A stretch of 64,000 bases of DNA from UBA8437 sp964646205 (GTDB taxonomy: Bacteria > Planctomycetota > Planctomycetia > Planctomycetales > Planctomycetaceae): the NCBI GenBank assembly GCA_964646205.1, contig CAZYAZ010000001.1:186001-250000 (forward strand). The letters are read 5' to 3'. The notes beneath the pieces are model-generated. The model was not told where the DNA came from. It worked only from the letters and a program-made list of their open reading frames with translations, and made no database searches. The stretch's first letter is position 1. Each line of letters opens with the position of its first letter. The position numbers and the translations under genes are program-made. Positions 20,206 to 28,690 of this stretch are shown here, piece after piece.

Positions 20206-21375
20206 ATGCCGGCCAAACAGCCCCCACGCTATCTCGACAACCACGCCACCACGCGAACTGATCCGCGTGTGGTCGAAGCCATGCTGCCCTTTTTCAGTGA
20301 GCGCTTCGGAAATGCGGCCAGCATCGGCCACTCTTTCGGCGATGACGCGGCACGTGCCGTCGAAACCGCTCGCGAGCAAGTGGCCAACCTCGTGGGAGCA
20401 CGGCCCGAGGAAGTCGTATTCACCAGTGGGGCAACCGAGGCCAACAACCTCGCTCTGAAGGGACTCTTGAGCACCTCCGGCAATCGGCGTCACCTGGTCG
20501 TCTCGGACGTCGAACACCCCTCGGTCCTCGATCCCGTCTCGCGGCTGGCCAGGGACGGCTGCCGGGTGACTCGTGTTGGCTGCGACACAGCCGGGCAGGT
20601 CGACCCGGCGGAGGTCGCCGCTGCAATCGAACCGGACACTGCCCTGGTCAGTGTGATGTGGGCCAACAACGAGGTCGGCACCATCAACCCGGTTGCTGAA
20701 ATCGCCGACCGCTGTGTCGACGACGGGGTGGTCTTCCACACCGATGCCGTGCAGGCCGTCGGACGAATCCCGGTCAACTGCCGCAACGTCACCGCGGGAC
20801 TGCTGGCACTGTCGGCTCACAAGATCTACGGTCCCAAGGGCATCGGGGCCCTGATCGTCCGACGGGGTTCACAACGGATTCGGCTCCTCCCGCAAATCGA
20901 AGGAGGTGGTCACGAATCTCATCTCCGCAGTGGAACGCTGCCGGTGCCGCTGATCGTCGGATTCGGCACCGCTTGCCGACTGGCGGCCGACGTCCTCGAA
21001 TCCGAATCGGTCCGACTGGCCGGATTGGCCAAAACGCTGGCCGCAGGCATCCGGGAACGACTCGAGGGAGTGCACGTCAACGGACACCCCGATGACAGGC
21101 TTCCAGGCAACATGAACCTGGGATTTGACGGTGTCGACGGTGATGCTCTGCTGGCCGGCCTGAAACGGATCGCCGTCAGCAGCGGGTCGGCCTGCACCAC
21201 CGCCGATCCCGGTACCAGCCATGTGCTGGCAGCAATGGGGGTCCCCGAGACGCTCAGCCGGGCCAGTCTCCGGTTTGGCCTGGGGCGGTTCAACACCGAG
21301 GACGATGTCCGGGCAGCGATCGACGAAGTCGTGGAGACTGTCGAGCGATTGCGAACAACAACGCGACCGGGTTGA
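20206..21375 (+). CDS. Cysteine desulfurase, IscS/NifS family
   Basis: 389-residue PLP enzyme that releases sulfur from Cys for Fe-S clusters, thiamine or tRNA thiolation. The opening 'RYLDNHATTRTDPRVVEAML' is the family form; the PLP Lys is K206 in 'SAHKIYGPKG'; the catalytic Cys is C330 in 'SSGSACTTADPGTSHVLAAMG'. 'ATEANNLALKG' and 'QAVGRIPVNC' are further hallmarks. It lies 42 bases after aspS. No IscU, SufE or tRNA thiolase is adjacent. Whether it could supply sulfur to the MoaD/MoeB-like pair at 58.5-59.5 kb is speculative. Confidence 0.93.
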   Translation: MPAKQPPRYLDNHATTRTDPRVVEAMLPFFSERFGNAASIGHSFGDDAARAVETAREQVANLVGARPEEVVFTSGATEANNLALKGLLSTSGNRRHLVVSDVEHPSVLDPVSRLARDGCRVTRVGCDTAGQVDPAEVAAAIEPDTALVSVMWANNEVGTINPVAEIADRCVDDGVVFHTDAVQAVGRIPVNCRNVTAGLLALSAHKIYGPKGIGALIVRRGSQRIRLLPQIEGGGHESHLRSGTLPVPLIVGFGTACRLAADVLESESVRLAGLAKTLAAGIRERLEGVHVNGHPDDRLPGNMNLGFDGVDGDALLAGLKRIAVSSGSACTTADPGTSHVLAAMGVPETLSRASLRFGLGRFNTEDDVRAAIDEVVETVERLRTTTRPG

Positions 21376-21452
21376 AAAAGACCGCCGGTTGACACGGTGG
21401 CCACGACGGCACTACAGTCCCGCCCCGCCCTGATTCCGCCCGGAGACTCCCG

Positions 21453-22136
21453 GTGTCATCACCTCCCTCACAACGGTTGCCCGATTGGCACCGCGTCTGG
21501 GCTGTACTGGCCACCGGGTTGCCGCTGGCGGTTCTGACCGTTGGCTGCCTGAATTCACAACGGGTGCCCCCTGATACGGCGAGACGACCGTCACGACAGG
21601 CCCCCGCACCCACCACCATCCAACCCGCCCGGGCTGCCGGGAACAAGACACCATCCTCGTGGAAACCGTTGAAGACGGTTCGCAGGTGGAATTCGATCGT
21701 GCTGCATCACACGGCGACCGAAGCGGGAAGCGTCGCGTCAATCCATGCCAACCATCTTCAGCGAACAACCGGTGGAAAACCGTGGCTGGGAATCGGGTAC
21801 CACTTCGTGGTCGGCAACGGAAAGGGCATGCCTGACGGGTACATCGAACCAACATTTCGGTGGCGCAACCAGTTGCAGGGTGCCCACGCCGGTCAAAAGG
21901 AACACAACCAGCACGGAATCGGAATCGCGCTGATCGGCCATTTCGAGAAACGGCCTCCGACCGCCGCACAACTCTCCTCGTTGCGCCGACTGATCGTGCA
22001 CCTCCGCAGCGTGTATGCAATCCCCGCCACCGGGCTCGTCGGCCACAGCGACATCAAGGCCACGGCTTGCCCGGGCAAGCTCTTCCCGCTGGCAAACCTG
22101 AAGAGAGATTTCGCCAGGGGCGGAATCACTCCTTGA
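21453..22136 (+). CDS. N-acetylmuramoyl-L-alanine amidase-like (PGRP/Amidase_2), membrane-anchored
   Basis: 227 residues from GTG 21453. An N-terminal hydrophobic segment (AVLATGLPLAVLTVGC) resembles a signal peptide with a weak lipobox. The amidase_2 zinc domain begins 'WNSIVLHHTATEAGS', with the first His ligand in LHH. 'WLGIGYHFVVGNG' and 'GHSDIKATACPGK' supply the second His and the Cys ligand. It should cleave the amide between MurNAc and the stem peptide, or bind peptidoglycan. The gene end overlaps the convergent FG-GAP gene by 11 bases. Confidence 0.87.
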   Translation: MSSPPSQRLPDWHRVWAVLATGLPLAVLTVGCLNSQRVPPDTARRPSRQAPAPTTIQPARAAGNKTPSSWKPLKTVRRWNSIVLHHTATEAGSVASIHANHLQRTTGGKPWLGIGYHFVVGNGKGMPDGYIEPTFRWRNQLQGAHAGQKEHNQHGIGIALIGHFEKRPPTAAQLSSLRRLIVHLRSVYAIPATGLVGHSDIKATACPGKLFPLANLKRDFARGGITP

Positions 22137-24555
22137 CGGCTTTCGCGGGAGCTTTCTTGACCGCCTTCGGATCGACACGCGTGTCCTGGGGATACACCAG
22201 CACTCGATCGTGAACCAGCACCACCAGGTCAGGCCGGTCGTCACCGGTGACATCGGCAATAATCGCCTCGCGAGGCTCGTTGCCGCCACCGGTTGCACCA
22301 CGAAACGCTTTCTGTTCGAAAACCCGGAAATCCAGAGCATGGCGTAGTCCCTGGGCAGGCGAATGGTCCAGCAAGCTCACCCGGTGAGCTCGCCTGTCGA
22401 TCGCCGCCACATCAACGCGACCGTCGCCATTGAGATCACCGCTAACGGTCGTCGAGAGGACCGTTTGCTTCCTGCGAGGTTCAAACGACGCCAGTTCCTC
22501 GACTCGAGGCCCCTTTCGACCGTTGTACAGGACCGCGAATTTTCCGTTGCCCACCAGCAGCAGGTCTTCCCGCTTGTCGCCGTTCAGATCGGCAATGCGA
22601 TTGGTTCGATAGGCCAGCGTCCCCAGTTCGACTTCCCGCCACGGCTTGAACAGTTTCGCTTCGCCCTCCCGACGCATTACTCTCAATTGCTTCACCCCGG
22701 TGTCGACCAGAACAACTTCCTTGCCGGGGACTCCGTCAAGTTCGAGTGCCGCGACACCGGCAATCCTGGCATTGGATTCACTCACGTTGTACTGGTCGAT
22801 CACCTGCCAGGCGTTGTCCGCAGTCAGCGATACGCTGCGAGCAAATTTCTGCTGGGCCACCAGGATCGACTGACGTTCGAGTCGACCGATGAACAACTGT
22901 CCGGGCGTGATGTCACCCAGCTGGATTCCACCACTGGTCGCAACAACTTTCAGTGACCCGTCCGCCTGGCTGATCACCAGCACGGGTGGCTGCTCGAGAT
23001 CCTGAAACACCAGCAGGTCGGCCCGACCATCGCGGTTGGCATCGACCGAGACCAGGTACTGTGGTGTCCCCTTCAAGGTGATCGGAACCTGGGCCAGCTT
23101 CCCGAAGGGCCGGGCGGTGAACTTGCCACCGTCACCATGCGCCACCGCACCCAGGACGTACCCGCTGCCCTTGGCCGACTTGGCCACGTAGACGATTTCC
23201 GGACCTGGCTTCCCATCCACGTCGACCAGTTCACAGGCCAACGGCGAACCCGAGATAGAGATTGGTTGGGGAAAGCCGAGGCGGCCCCCGGTCATCCGGC
23301 TGACACCCAGTGTCTTTTCCTTGACGCTGATGACGACAACCTCGTTCCCCTTGGAACCGTCAATATTTCCGATTTTGACCTGCCGAGTGTCCTCGAGACC
23401 CGGGAAAGCTGTGCCGAGATCCAGTCCGCCAGCCGGCCGCTGTCGAAAAACGATCACGCGAGCACCGGCCGGATCAGACACAGCCACGTCAGTCCGCCCA
23501 TCACCGTCAATATCACCGACAGCCACGTCTCGCAGTGACTCGGTCCGGGCCGCTCCCTGCCTCCCAAAGCCGTACTGAATCAGTCTCTGTTTTTGTTCGG
23601 CGACCTGGTCCCCATCACCACGACCCTGGACCTTCAACAGCTTGACACGGTTGGTTGCCGATTCAACAACCACCAGTTCGTCGCCACGGCGACCATCGAG
23701 ATTCTGTAATTGGACATCGCGATGGGCAGGCAGCTTCAGCCGCATCTCCGGACCCAGCCGACCCATCGGATCCTGCAATCGAACACAAAACGTTCGTTTC
23801 TGTTCCTCGACGGCCGTGTAGCACAGGTCCTGTCGTCCATCGCCATCAAGATCATTGACACTGGCCAGCCCGAGTTGAGCCGATGTGTTCATCAGCAGTC
23901 GCGGCGTGCTCAACTTGTTCTGCTTGGACTGCAGAAAGATGGATGTTTCATACTTGCCGAGCACGACCAGGTCGTCCCGGCCATTCCCGTCCAGGTCACC
24001 GGTCGCCAGGTTGCCCCGGACCGAGTTGATATCGGCGATACGGAATTCGAACTTCTCGGACCACTCACCTTCCTTCGGCTGAAACCGGACCACCAGATAA
24101 TTCGGAGCCCCCAGGTAGGCCAGGTCGGGGCGACCGTCACCGTTGTAGTCGCCGACGACCATCGCGGAGACCTGCCTGTCGACGGGAATCTTGCGGTGCT
24201 CGAATCGCCAATCACTCTGGACCTGGTTGACCTCTCCGTCAGCATCCTCGACCACCTCACCGGCCGGCTTCTGCTTCCGCTGGTGCAGATAATCGATTCG
24301 GCTGTGGCTGTTGTCGGCCGCCACAAGGTCCACAAGCCCATCGCGGTCCACATCCCGAGCCAACAGGTTGCTCGATCGCATTTCCAGCTTGAAGATCTCG
24401 ACCGGCTGAAAACCGAAGTACTGGCCCAGCGGCGAGGGCCCACGAGGTTCCTGGGCCACGAGCGGATTGCCACTCAACGAACCTGCCAGCAGCAACAACA
24501 TGGCCGACACGAACACTGAGATTCTGCTGCAAGAGTTCATTTTAAAGTCCATCAT
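22126..24555 (-). CDS. Secreted FG-GAP/VCBS-repeat beta-propeller protein
   Basis: About 809 residues from ATG 24555, with a signal peptide ending near 'GNPLVAQEPRG'. More than ten repeats of the form D-x-D/N-G-D-G-R-x-D-L follow ('GDYNGDGRPDLAYLG', 'GDIDGDGRTDVAVSD', 'NDLDGDGRQDLCY', 'ADLNGDKREDLLLVG'), which are FG-GAP/VCBS Ca-binding-like blades, possibly two propellers. Near the C-terminus it ends in 'ADVTGDDRPDLVVLVHDRVL' and an Ala/Lys-rich tail. A role in extracellular binding is likely but unspecified. Starts at 24552 and 24540 are alternatives. Confidence 0.82.
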   Translation of the reverse strand: MMDFKMNSCSRISVFVSAMLLLLAGSLSGNPLVAQEPRGPSPLGQYFGFQPVEIFKLEMRSSNLLARDVDRDGLVDLVAADNSHSRIDYLHQRKQKPAGEVVEDADGEVNQVQSDWRFEHRKIPVDRQVSAMVVGDYNGDGRPDLAYLGAPNYLVVRFQPKEGEWSEKFEFRIADINSVRGNLATGDLDGNGRDDLVVLGKYETSIFLQSKQNKLSTPRLLMNTSAQLGLASVNDLDGDGRQDLCYTAVEEQKRTFCVRLQDPMGRLGPEMRLKLPAHRDVQLQNLDGRRGDELVVVESATNRVKLLKVQGRGDGDQVAEQKQRLIQYGFGRQGAARTESLRDVAVGDIDGDGRTDVAVSDPAGARVIVFRQRPAGGLDLGTAFPGLEDTRQVKIGNIDGSKGNEVVVISVKEKTLGVSRMTGGRLGFPQPISISGSPLACELVDVDGKPGPEIVYVAKSAKGSGYVLGAVAHGDGGKFTARPFGKLAQVPITLKGTPQYLVSVDANRDGRADLLVFQDLEQPPVLVISQADGSLKVVATSGGIQLGDITPGQLFIGRLERQSILVAQQKFARSVSLTADNAWQVIDQYNVSESNARIAGVAALELDGVPGKEVVLVDTGVKQLRVMRREGEAKLFKPWREVELGTLAYRTNRIADLNGDKREDLLLVGNGKFAVLYNGRKGPRVEELASFEPRRKQTVLSTTVSGDLNGDGRVDVAAIDRRAHRVSLLDHSPAQGLRHALDFRVFEQKAFRGATGGGNEPREAIIADVTGDDRPDLVVLVHDRVLVYPQDTRVDPKAVKKAPAKAVKE

Positions 24556-24899
24556 CAATTCGAATCTCCGGTGCCAGCAAGAACCCGCAAGACGTGGCCC
24601 CTGATTCACATTCTGAAATTCCCTGCCGAAAGACCTCTCCCGACCCCTCCATAGAACCGGATGAGCCGGACAGGTGACAAGTTCGGTGTAACCAGCATAA
24701 GCCGACCGATTCGGATGCCGCAAGCAGGGGGAACCGGATCGACTTGACCGATTCGACCCCACCTCACTCGTACCGACTCGGGGGAAAGCACCTTGCCCAC
24801 CCGCAGGTGTTGTGGCAGACTTCAATCAGAGGGCCTCGCCCGGTTTCTTGCCGGCATGGACCACTTTTTTGGCTGCGGATATCTCGAGGACAATCATCG
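24556..24899. other. Divergent intergenic region, 344 bases, no gene seen
   Basis: Lies between two divergent genes for secreted proteins, so it should hold both promoters. No reading frame with family resemblance and no tRNA-like cloverleaf was found. A TTGACC at about 24745 lacks a convincing -10 element at 16-18 bases. Confidence 0.6.
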
Positions 24900-25757
24900 A
24901 TGACCAAATCCCCAACCACTCTTCGCACATGGGTCCTGGCCCTCGCCGCCCTGTTGGTCACCCCGGCCGTGGTACCGGCCCAGGGCCTCATCTGGTCCTT
25001 GCCCGAACAGGAAGGAACCTGGGTGAGATACGAGGGCGAGTACAAGCAGATCGAGTTCCGCCCGGGAGTTGCCACCGGCGACCAGACGTTCAACTGGCGA
25101 CGCAATGTGACAATCAAGTCACTGGTGACACCGGCAGAACACAAGACCGCCATGTACCGGGGAAAACCCGTCACCTGCCGTTGGATCGAGATCAAGGTCG
25201 AGACGGGCAAGCCGGGCGAACAGGGACTGGACACCGGTCCCGGTGGGGCGAGGCTCTACAAGGTGCTGATCCCCGAATCACGAGTATTTGGCACGCTGGT
25301 ACAAAACAAGAGTGTCGATGCCGATGGGATTCCCGTGTCCTTCCTGCCGATCATTCGCGGCTATCGCAAACTTGGCAACCGCAAGGAAGAGCCCATCAAG
25401 ACGAAGGTTCTGCAGATCTATCCGGCCGTTTCACTGCTGAAACACTACAAGGTGCTTCGTGCCGAAACGGGCGAGCCCGAGAACCCGGAACTCGAAGCCC
25501 TGGGAGCAATCAACGCGATCAAATGGGTCGGAGCCGACACGCTGCAAAGTCGCGTGAGTCGATCCGAACATGAATCGGAGATCTGGCTCAGCCGTGAAGT
25601 GCCCTTCGGATTGGCACGATGGCAAGTCAAGGTCACCCGGTCACGAAAACGAGAGACCGATCCCCGCGACGATTTCGTCAAGCGGACAGAGACGACCGTC
25701 GAGATGAAAGCGGTCGCCGTGGGAACCGACGCCAAGAGCGAACTGGCCGTGCAGTAA
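24900..25757 (+). CDS. Secreted protein of unknown function
   Basis: 285 residues, not recognised. A clean signal peptide (TWVLALAALLVTPAVVPAQG) follows ATG 24900, which has GAGGA about 9 bases upstream. The mature part opens 'LIWSLPEQEGTWVRYEGEYK' and is beta-rich with many Arg/Lys and Thr residues; the end is 'MKAVAVGTDAKSELAVQ'. No catalytic motif or Cys pattern is visible. Its start is divergent from the FG-GAP gene, and its stop faces the alpha/beta-hydrolase-like gene across a hairpin. Confidence 0.7.
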   Translation: MTKSPTTLRTWVLALAALLVTPAVVPAQGLIWSLPEQEGTWVRYEGEYKQIEFRPGVATGDQTFNWRRNVTIKSLVTPAEHKTAMYRGKPVTCRWIEIKVETGKPGEQGLDTGPGGARLYKVLIPESRVFGTLVQNKSVDADGIPVSFLPIIRGYRKLGNRKEEPIKTKVLQIYPAVSLLKHYKVLRAETGEPENPELEALGAINAIKWVGADTLQSRVSRSEHESEIWLSREVPFGLARWQVKVTRSRKRETDPRDDFVKRTETTVEMKAVAVGTDAKSELAVQ

Positions 25758-25758
25758 A

Positions 25759-25773
25759 CACCTCCTGGAGGTG
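25759..25773. terminator. Hairpin exactly between convergent stops
   Basis: CACCTC at 25759-25764 pairs with GAGGTG at 25768-25773 around CTG. It fills the 17 bases between the stop codons of the two convergent genes. There is no T-tract; bidirectional termination is inferred. Confidence 0.4.
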
Positions 25774-25774
25774 A

Positions 25775-26719
25775 CTACCGGTTCCGGTTCGCACGCGACC
25801 GACGATCCGTCCAGGGATCCTTCAGGTCGCCGACGTACCGCTTCAGGAATCCGACGACCACGTTCTCGACACCGATCTGTTTGCCCAGCAGGTCGGTTCC
25901 CTGCAACTGCACCGGGAACGAGTTCATCCAGTTGATCCGTTTCTCGGGATCATCTGAGATCGGCTTGAGAAAATTGTAGACCCGGTTGGCATCGGCCAGT
26001 GGAACCCTCGACCGGCGTTCGCCCACGCAGACCAAAAACGCAGCCTTGCCCTTGAGGAACTTCATCGGGCGGTTGATGGTCATGCCCGGCAGGCTGCCCT
26101 GGGGACTGAGCAACACCAGTGCCCGGACATCCTGGCCGCGCGGTGTCCGGGCGGCCACGGTGGGTGCGTCGGAATGCGGTTTCTTGGACCAGTCGTTGGC
26201 GGCAAACACCACGGCCACCGGGCTGCTCATTCCCGCCGCCACCACCCCCAGCTTTCGCATGTTCAGGCGTTTCTTCTGGTGCTCGGAAAAAATGAACTTC
26301 TTGATCGCCTCCATGTCACTGGTCACCATCAACTGGTAGTCGAAACGGGTCAGCTTCGAACCACCGCCCTTCTTTTTGCCCGCGGCTTTGACACCGGACG
26401 TGGGCTTGCTCTGGCCGTGTTTCCGCAGATCGGCGGCAATCACCGCAAAGCCCTCTTTCTGTAGCCCCTCGGCCAACCCGCCCTTGCGAGTCCAGATCAG
26501 ACGACTGCCGTTCTGCATGTGCAGCAATACCACCACGGCCGCGTTCTCCTTCAGCCGCGACGGGTAGTAGGTCACGTGGATCGGCCAACTGTCTCGTGCG
26601 CCAGCCAGCGTACGATCCTCTTTGCCGGCCTGCTGAGCCATCACCGGCGGAGCCAGAGCGACCACGAGGGCAACGACAGACAACACGAAAAATCGGCATG
26701 GCAGGGAGGTCCCGGACAT
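25775..26719 (-). CDS. Secreted alpha/beta-hydrolase-fold protein lacking the nucleophile motif
   Basis: 314 residues from ATG 26719 (GAGGA about 9 bases upstream), with a signal peptide ending near 'APPVMAQQAG'. The fold is suggested by 'VVVLLHMQNGSRLIW', 'GFAVIAADLRKHGQS', and a helix-containing 'MEAIKKFIFSEHQ' before the nucleophile elbow. There the sequence reads 'LGVVAAGMSSPVAVVFAAND' in place of G-x-S-x-G, so the Ser nucleophile at the elbow is absent. A later His/Asp pair is not evident. It may be a binding protein or an enzyme using other residues. Confidence 0.68.
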   Translation of the reverse strand: MSGTSLPCRFFVLSVVALVVALAPPVMAQQAGKEDRTLAGARDSWPIHVTYYPSRLKENAAVVVLLHMQNGSRLIWTRKGGLAEGLQKEGFAVIAADLRKHGQSKPTSGVKAAGKKKGGGSKLTRFDYQLMVTSDMEAIKKFIFSEHQKKRLNMRKLGVVAAGMSSPVAVVFAANDWSKKPHSDAPTVAARTPRGQDVRALVLLSPQGSLPGMTINRPMKFLKGKAAFLVCVGERRSRVPLADANRVYNFLKPISDDPEKRINWMNSFPVQLQGTDLLGKQIGVENVVVGFLKRYVGDLKDPWTDRRSRANRNR

Positions 26720-26849
26720 GACATCGGTCCTCGAGCAACGTTTGAAACGGGTATTGCGAGTCAAGTAACAGCCATGGAGGTTTGACAGATGTGGGGATTT
26801 CAGTCTATGCCAATGCCGGAAACCGGTCAATTGGCGCTGAGAGTCAACC

Positions 26850-27536
26850 ATGCGAGGCCTATTCATCACGGGCACGGACACGGGGGTCGGAAAAACGTGG
26901 GTCACCGCCATGGTGGCTCGACACCTGGACCAGCAGGGGCTCCGGGTCGGGGCCTACAAGCCGACCGCCAGTGGATCCCAGGACGGCCGATGGGCCGATG
27001 TCGACGTTCTGCGAGAAGCAATCGGTGGACGGTTCCCTGAGGAACGGATCTGTCCACAACGATTCGATGCACCACTGGCCCCTCCCGAAGCTGCCAGGCT
27101 GGAAAACCGAGAGATCGATTCGGGGTTATTGAGATCGGGAGCGCTGTGGTGGAGCGATCAGGTTGACACGTTGCTGGTCGAGGGAGTGGGGGGACTGCTG
27201 TGCCCGCTTACCGAGTCGGAAACCATTGCCGATCTTGCTGTTGACCTGGGCTGGCCCATCGTCATCGTCGCCCGCAATGCCCTGGGCACGATCAACCACA
27301 CGCTGCTCACCATCGACGTGGCACGCCGTCGTGGACTGAAAATATCCGGAGTGGTACTCAATCAACCAGATCCGCCCGATTCTCATGACTGCTCCCTGGA
27401 CACAAATGCCGGGGCAATTGGCCGATTCGGCAATGTCGAAATACTGGGACACGTGGCTTACGGCGGCCGCGACTTGCTTCCGCCCGATGGCACCGCGACA
27501 ATCGATTGGCTGTCAGTGACCGATCACCGCCCCTGA
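26850..27536 (+). CDS. bioD: Dethiobiotin synthetase
   Basis: 228-residue ATP-dependent enzyme that closes the ureido ring of dethiobiotin from diaminopelargonate and CO2, the penultimate step of biotin synthesis. P-loop: 'LFITGTDTGVGKTWVTAM'; substrate Lys in 'GAYKPTASG'; 'LLVEGVGGLLCPLTE' and 'VARNALGTINHTLLTID' are family signatures. Length is standard. No other bio gene is nearby. The following zinc-ribbon gene starts 28 bases later and may be cotranscribed. Confidence 0.93.
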   Translation: MRGLFITGTDTGVGKTWVTAMVARHLDQQGLRVGAYKPTASGSQDGRWADVDVLREAIGGRFPEERICPQRFDAPLAPPEAARLENREIDSGLLRSGALWWSDQVDTLLVEGVGGLLCPLTESETIADLAVDLGWPIVIVARNALGTINHTLLTIDVARRRGLKISGVVLNQPDPPDSHDCSLDTNAGAIGRFGNVEILGHVAYGGRDLLPPDGTATIDWLSVTDHRP

Positions 27537-27564
27537 ACCCACCCCGTCACCCCTGTTTTCGCCA

Positions 27565-28683
27565 ATGACTCTCGAAGTTGCCTGTGGAGCATGCCAGGGT
27601 CGACTGGTGGTCGAAACCCCCGGGGTTGTTGTCTCCTGCCCGCATTGTGGACACCACCTGACAACACCCGATTTTCCCGTCGACACACACTCCGATGACA
27701 TCCCGGTGGAAACAACCGGATCGGTCATCGAGCCTGAACCGCCCGAGACGAACAACTCCAGCAGCATCTTCGACGAATCCGTCGCCGGACTGGAAGATCC
27801 TCGCACCGCCGAAACTCAACTCGACTCGGTTCCGGAGTTGGAAGAACTCAGGACCGAAGAACCCGACGACGCCCCAACGGAGAACTCCCCAACGGAAGAT
27901 CCTCCGGCGTCTGAACCCAGGGCCACGCGACAACGTGACACCGTGTCCCGGTCGGCATTCCTGATTTTGCTCAGTTATGCCAGTGCCGTCACCCTGGCCT
28001 GTCTCTGGCTGTTCTACCAATTGCAGAACGTACCATTGCACAACCTGGAGAGACTGCCCGACCCAATCGATCAGGCCGAGGGTGGAAAACCACGACTGAC
28101 ACTGGTCGCCGTCGACAGTCCCATGCCAACCGGCCACACCCTGGCACTGGGCCAGTCTCGAAAATTCGGGCACATCCGGGTGACACCACTTCGGGTCAGC
28201 CGCGGATCACTCGGATTCGAAGCACTCCAGCAACTCGGCGGTGGGATGAGTAGGAAGCCCGTTGGCCCGGTCCTGAAACTCCATCTCCAACTGGAGAATG
28301 AATCGAGTGACCAGGAGATCGCTCCTCTGGACCGAACGCTGATGCTCTCGCGCCGGTATGACAACAACCAGGTCCTGGCCAACAATTTCCTGCGAGCCGG
28401 CAAGGATGCATCGATCACGCTGTTGCACGACAACCCGCTGGAGGGCAACTGGAACTGGAAAGGCCAGGGAGCCGACCGGGTCAATGGAAAGGTACTGGAG
28501 CCGGGACAGTCTTTTCAGACCTACGTGCCAACCGGTACCGAGGGGATCGGTGACCTGGCCGGACCGCTCTTCTGGCGGGTCCATCTCCGCAAGGGTTACA
28601 GCAATTCGGGCCGTGGCGTGACGACCATCTTCGAGGTGGCCTTCGACAGTTCGGAAATCCAGGCCGAAGAGAAGGTCGACTGA
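27565..28683 (+). CDS. Zinc-ribbon, single-TM protein of unknown function
   Basis: 372 residues. The N-terminus has a zinc-ribbon 'VACGACQGRLVV' ... 'VSCPHCGHHLTT' (two CxxC pairs). An acidic Pro/Glu/Thr-rich linker of about 100 residues leads to one transmembrane helix 'FLILLSYASAVTLACLWLFY' near residue 140, then an extracytoplasmic domain of about 210 residues. That layout, ribbon inside and beta domain outside, is common among planctomycete proteins of unknown role. No catalytic motif is visible. It is convergent with the GH57-like gene, 7 bases apart. Confidence 0.7.
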   Translation: MTLEVACGACQGRLVVETPGVVVSCPHCGHHLTTPDFPVDTHSDDIPVETTGSVIEPEPPETNNSSSIFDESVAGLEDPRTAETQLDSVPELEELRTEEPDDAPTENSPTEDPPASEPRATRQRDTVSRSAFLILLSYASAVTLACLWLFYQLQNVPLHNLERLPDPIDQAEGGKPRLTLVAVDSPMPTGHTLALGQSRKFGHIRVTPLRVSRGSLGFEALQQLGGGMSRKPVGPVLKLHLQLENESSDQEIAPLDRTLMLSRRYDNNQVLANNFLRAGKDASITLLHDNPLEGNWNWKGQGADRVNGKVLEPGQSFQTYVPTGTEGIGDLAGPLFWRVHLRKGYSNSGRGVTTIFEVAFDSSEIQAEEKVD

Positions 28684-28690
28684 GCCGCCC

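Noticed and set aside
20206..21375. Cysteine desulfurase as SelA or part of a selenocysteine locus
   Set aside because: The motifs are those of IscS/NifS class I, not SelA; no selB, selD or tRNA-Sec was seen in the window.
24556..24600. TTCGAAT resembling a tRNA T-arm
   Set aside because: Flanking bases do not form the T-stem or an acceptor stem, and no anticodon arm is upstream.
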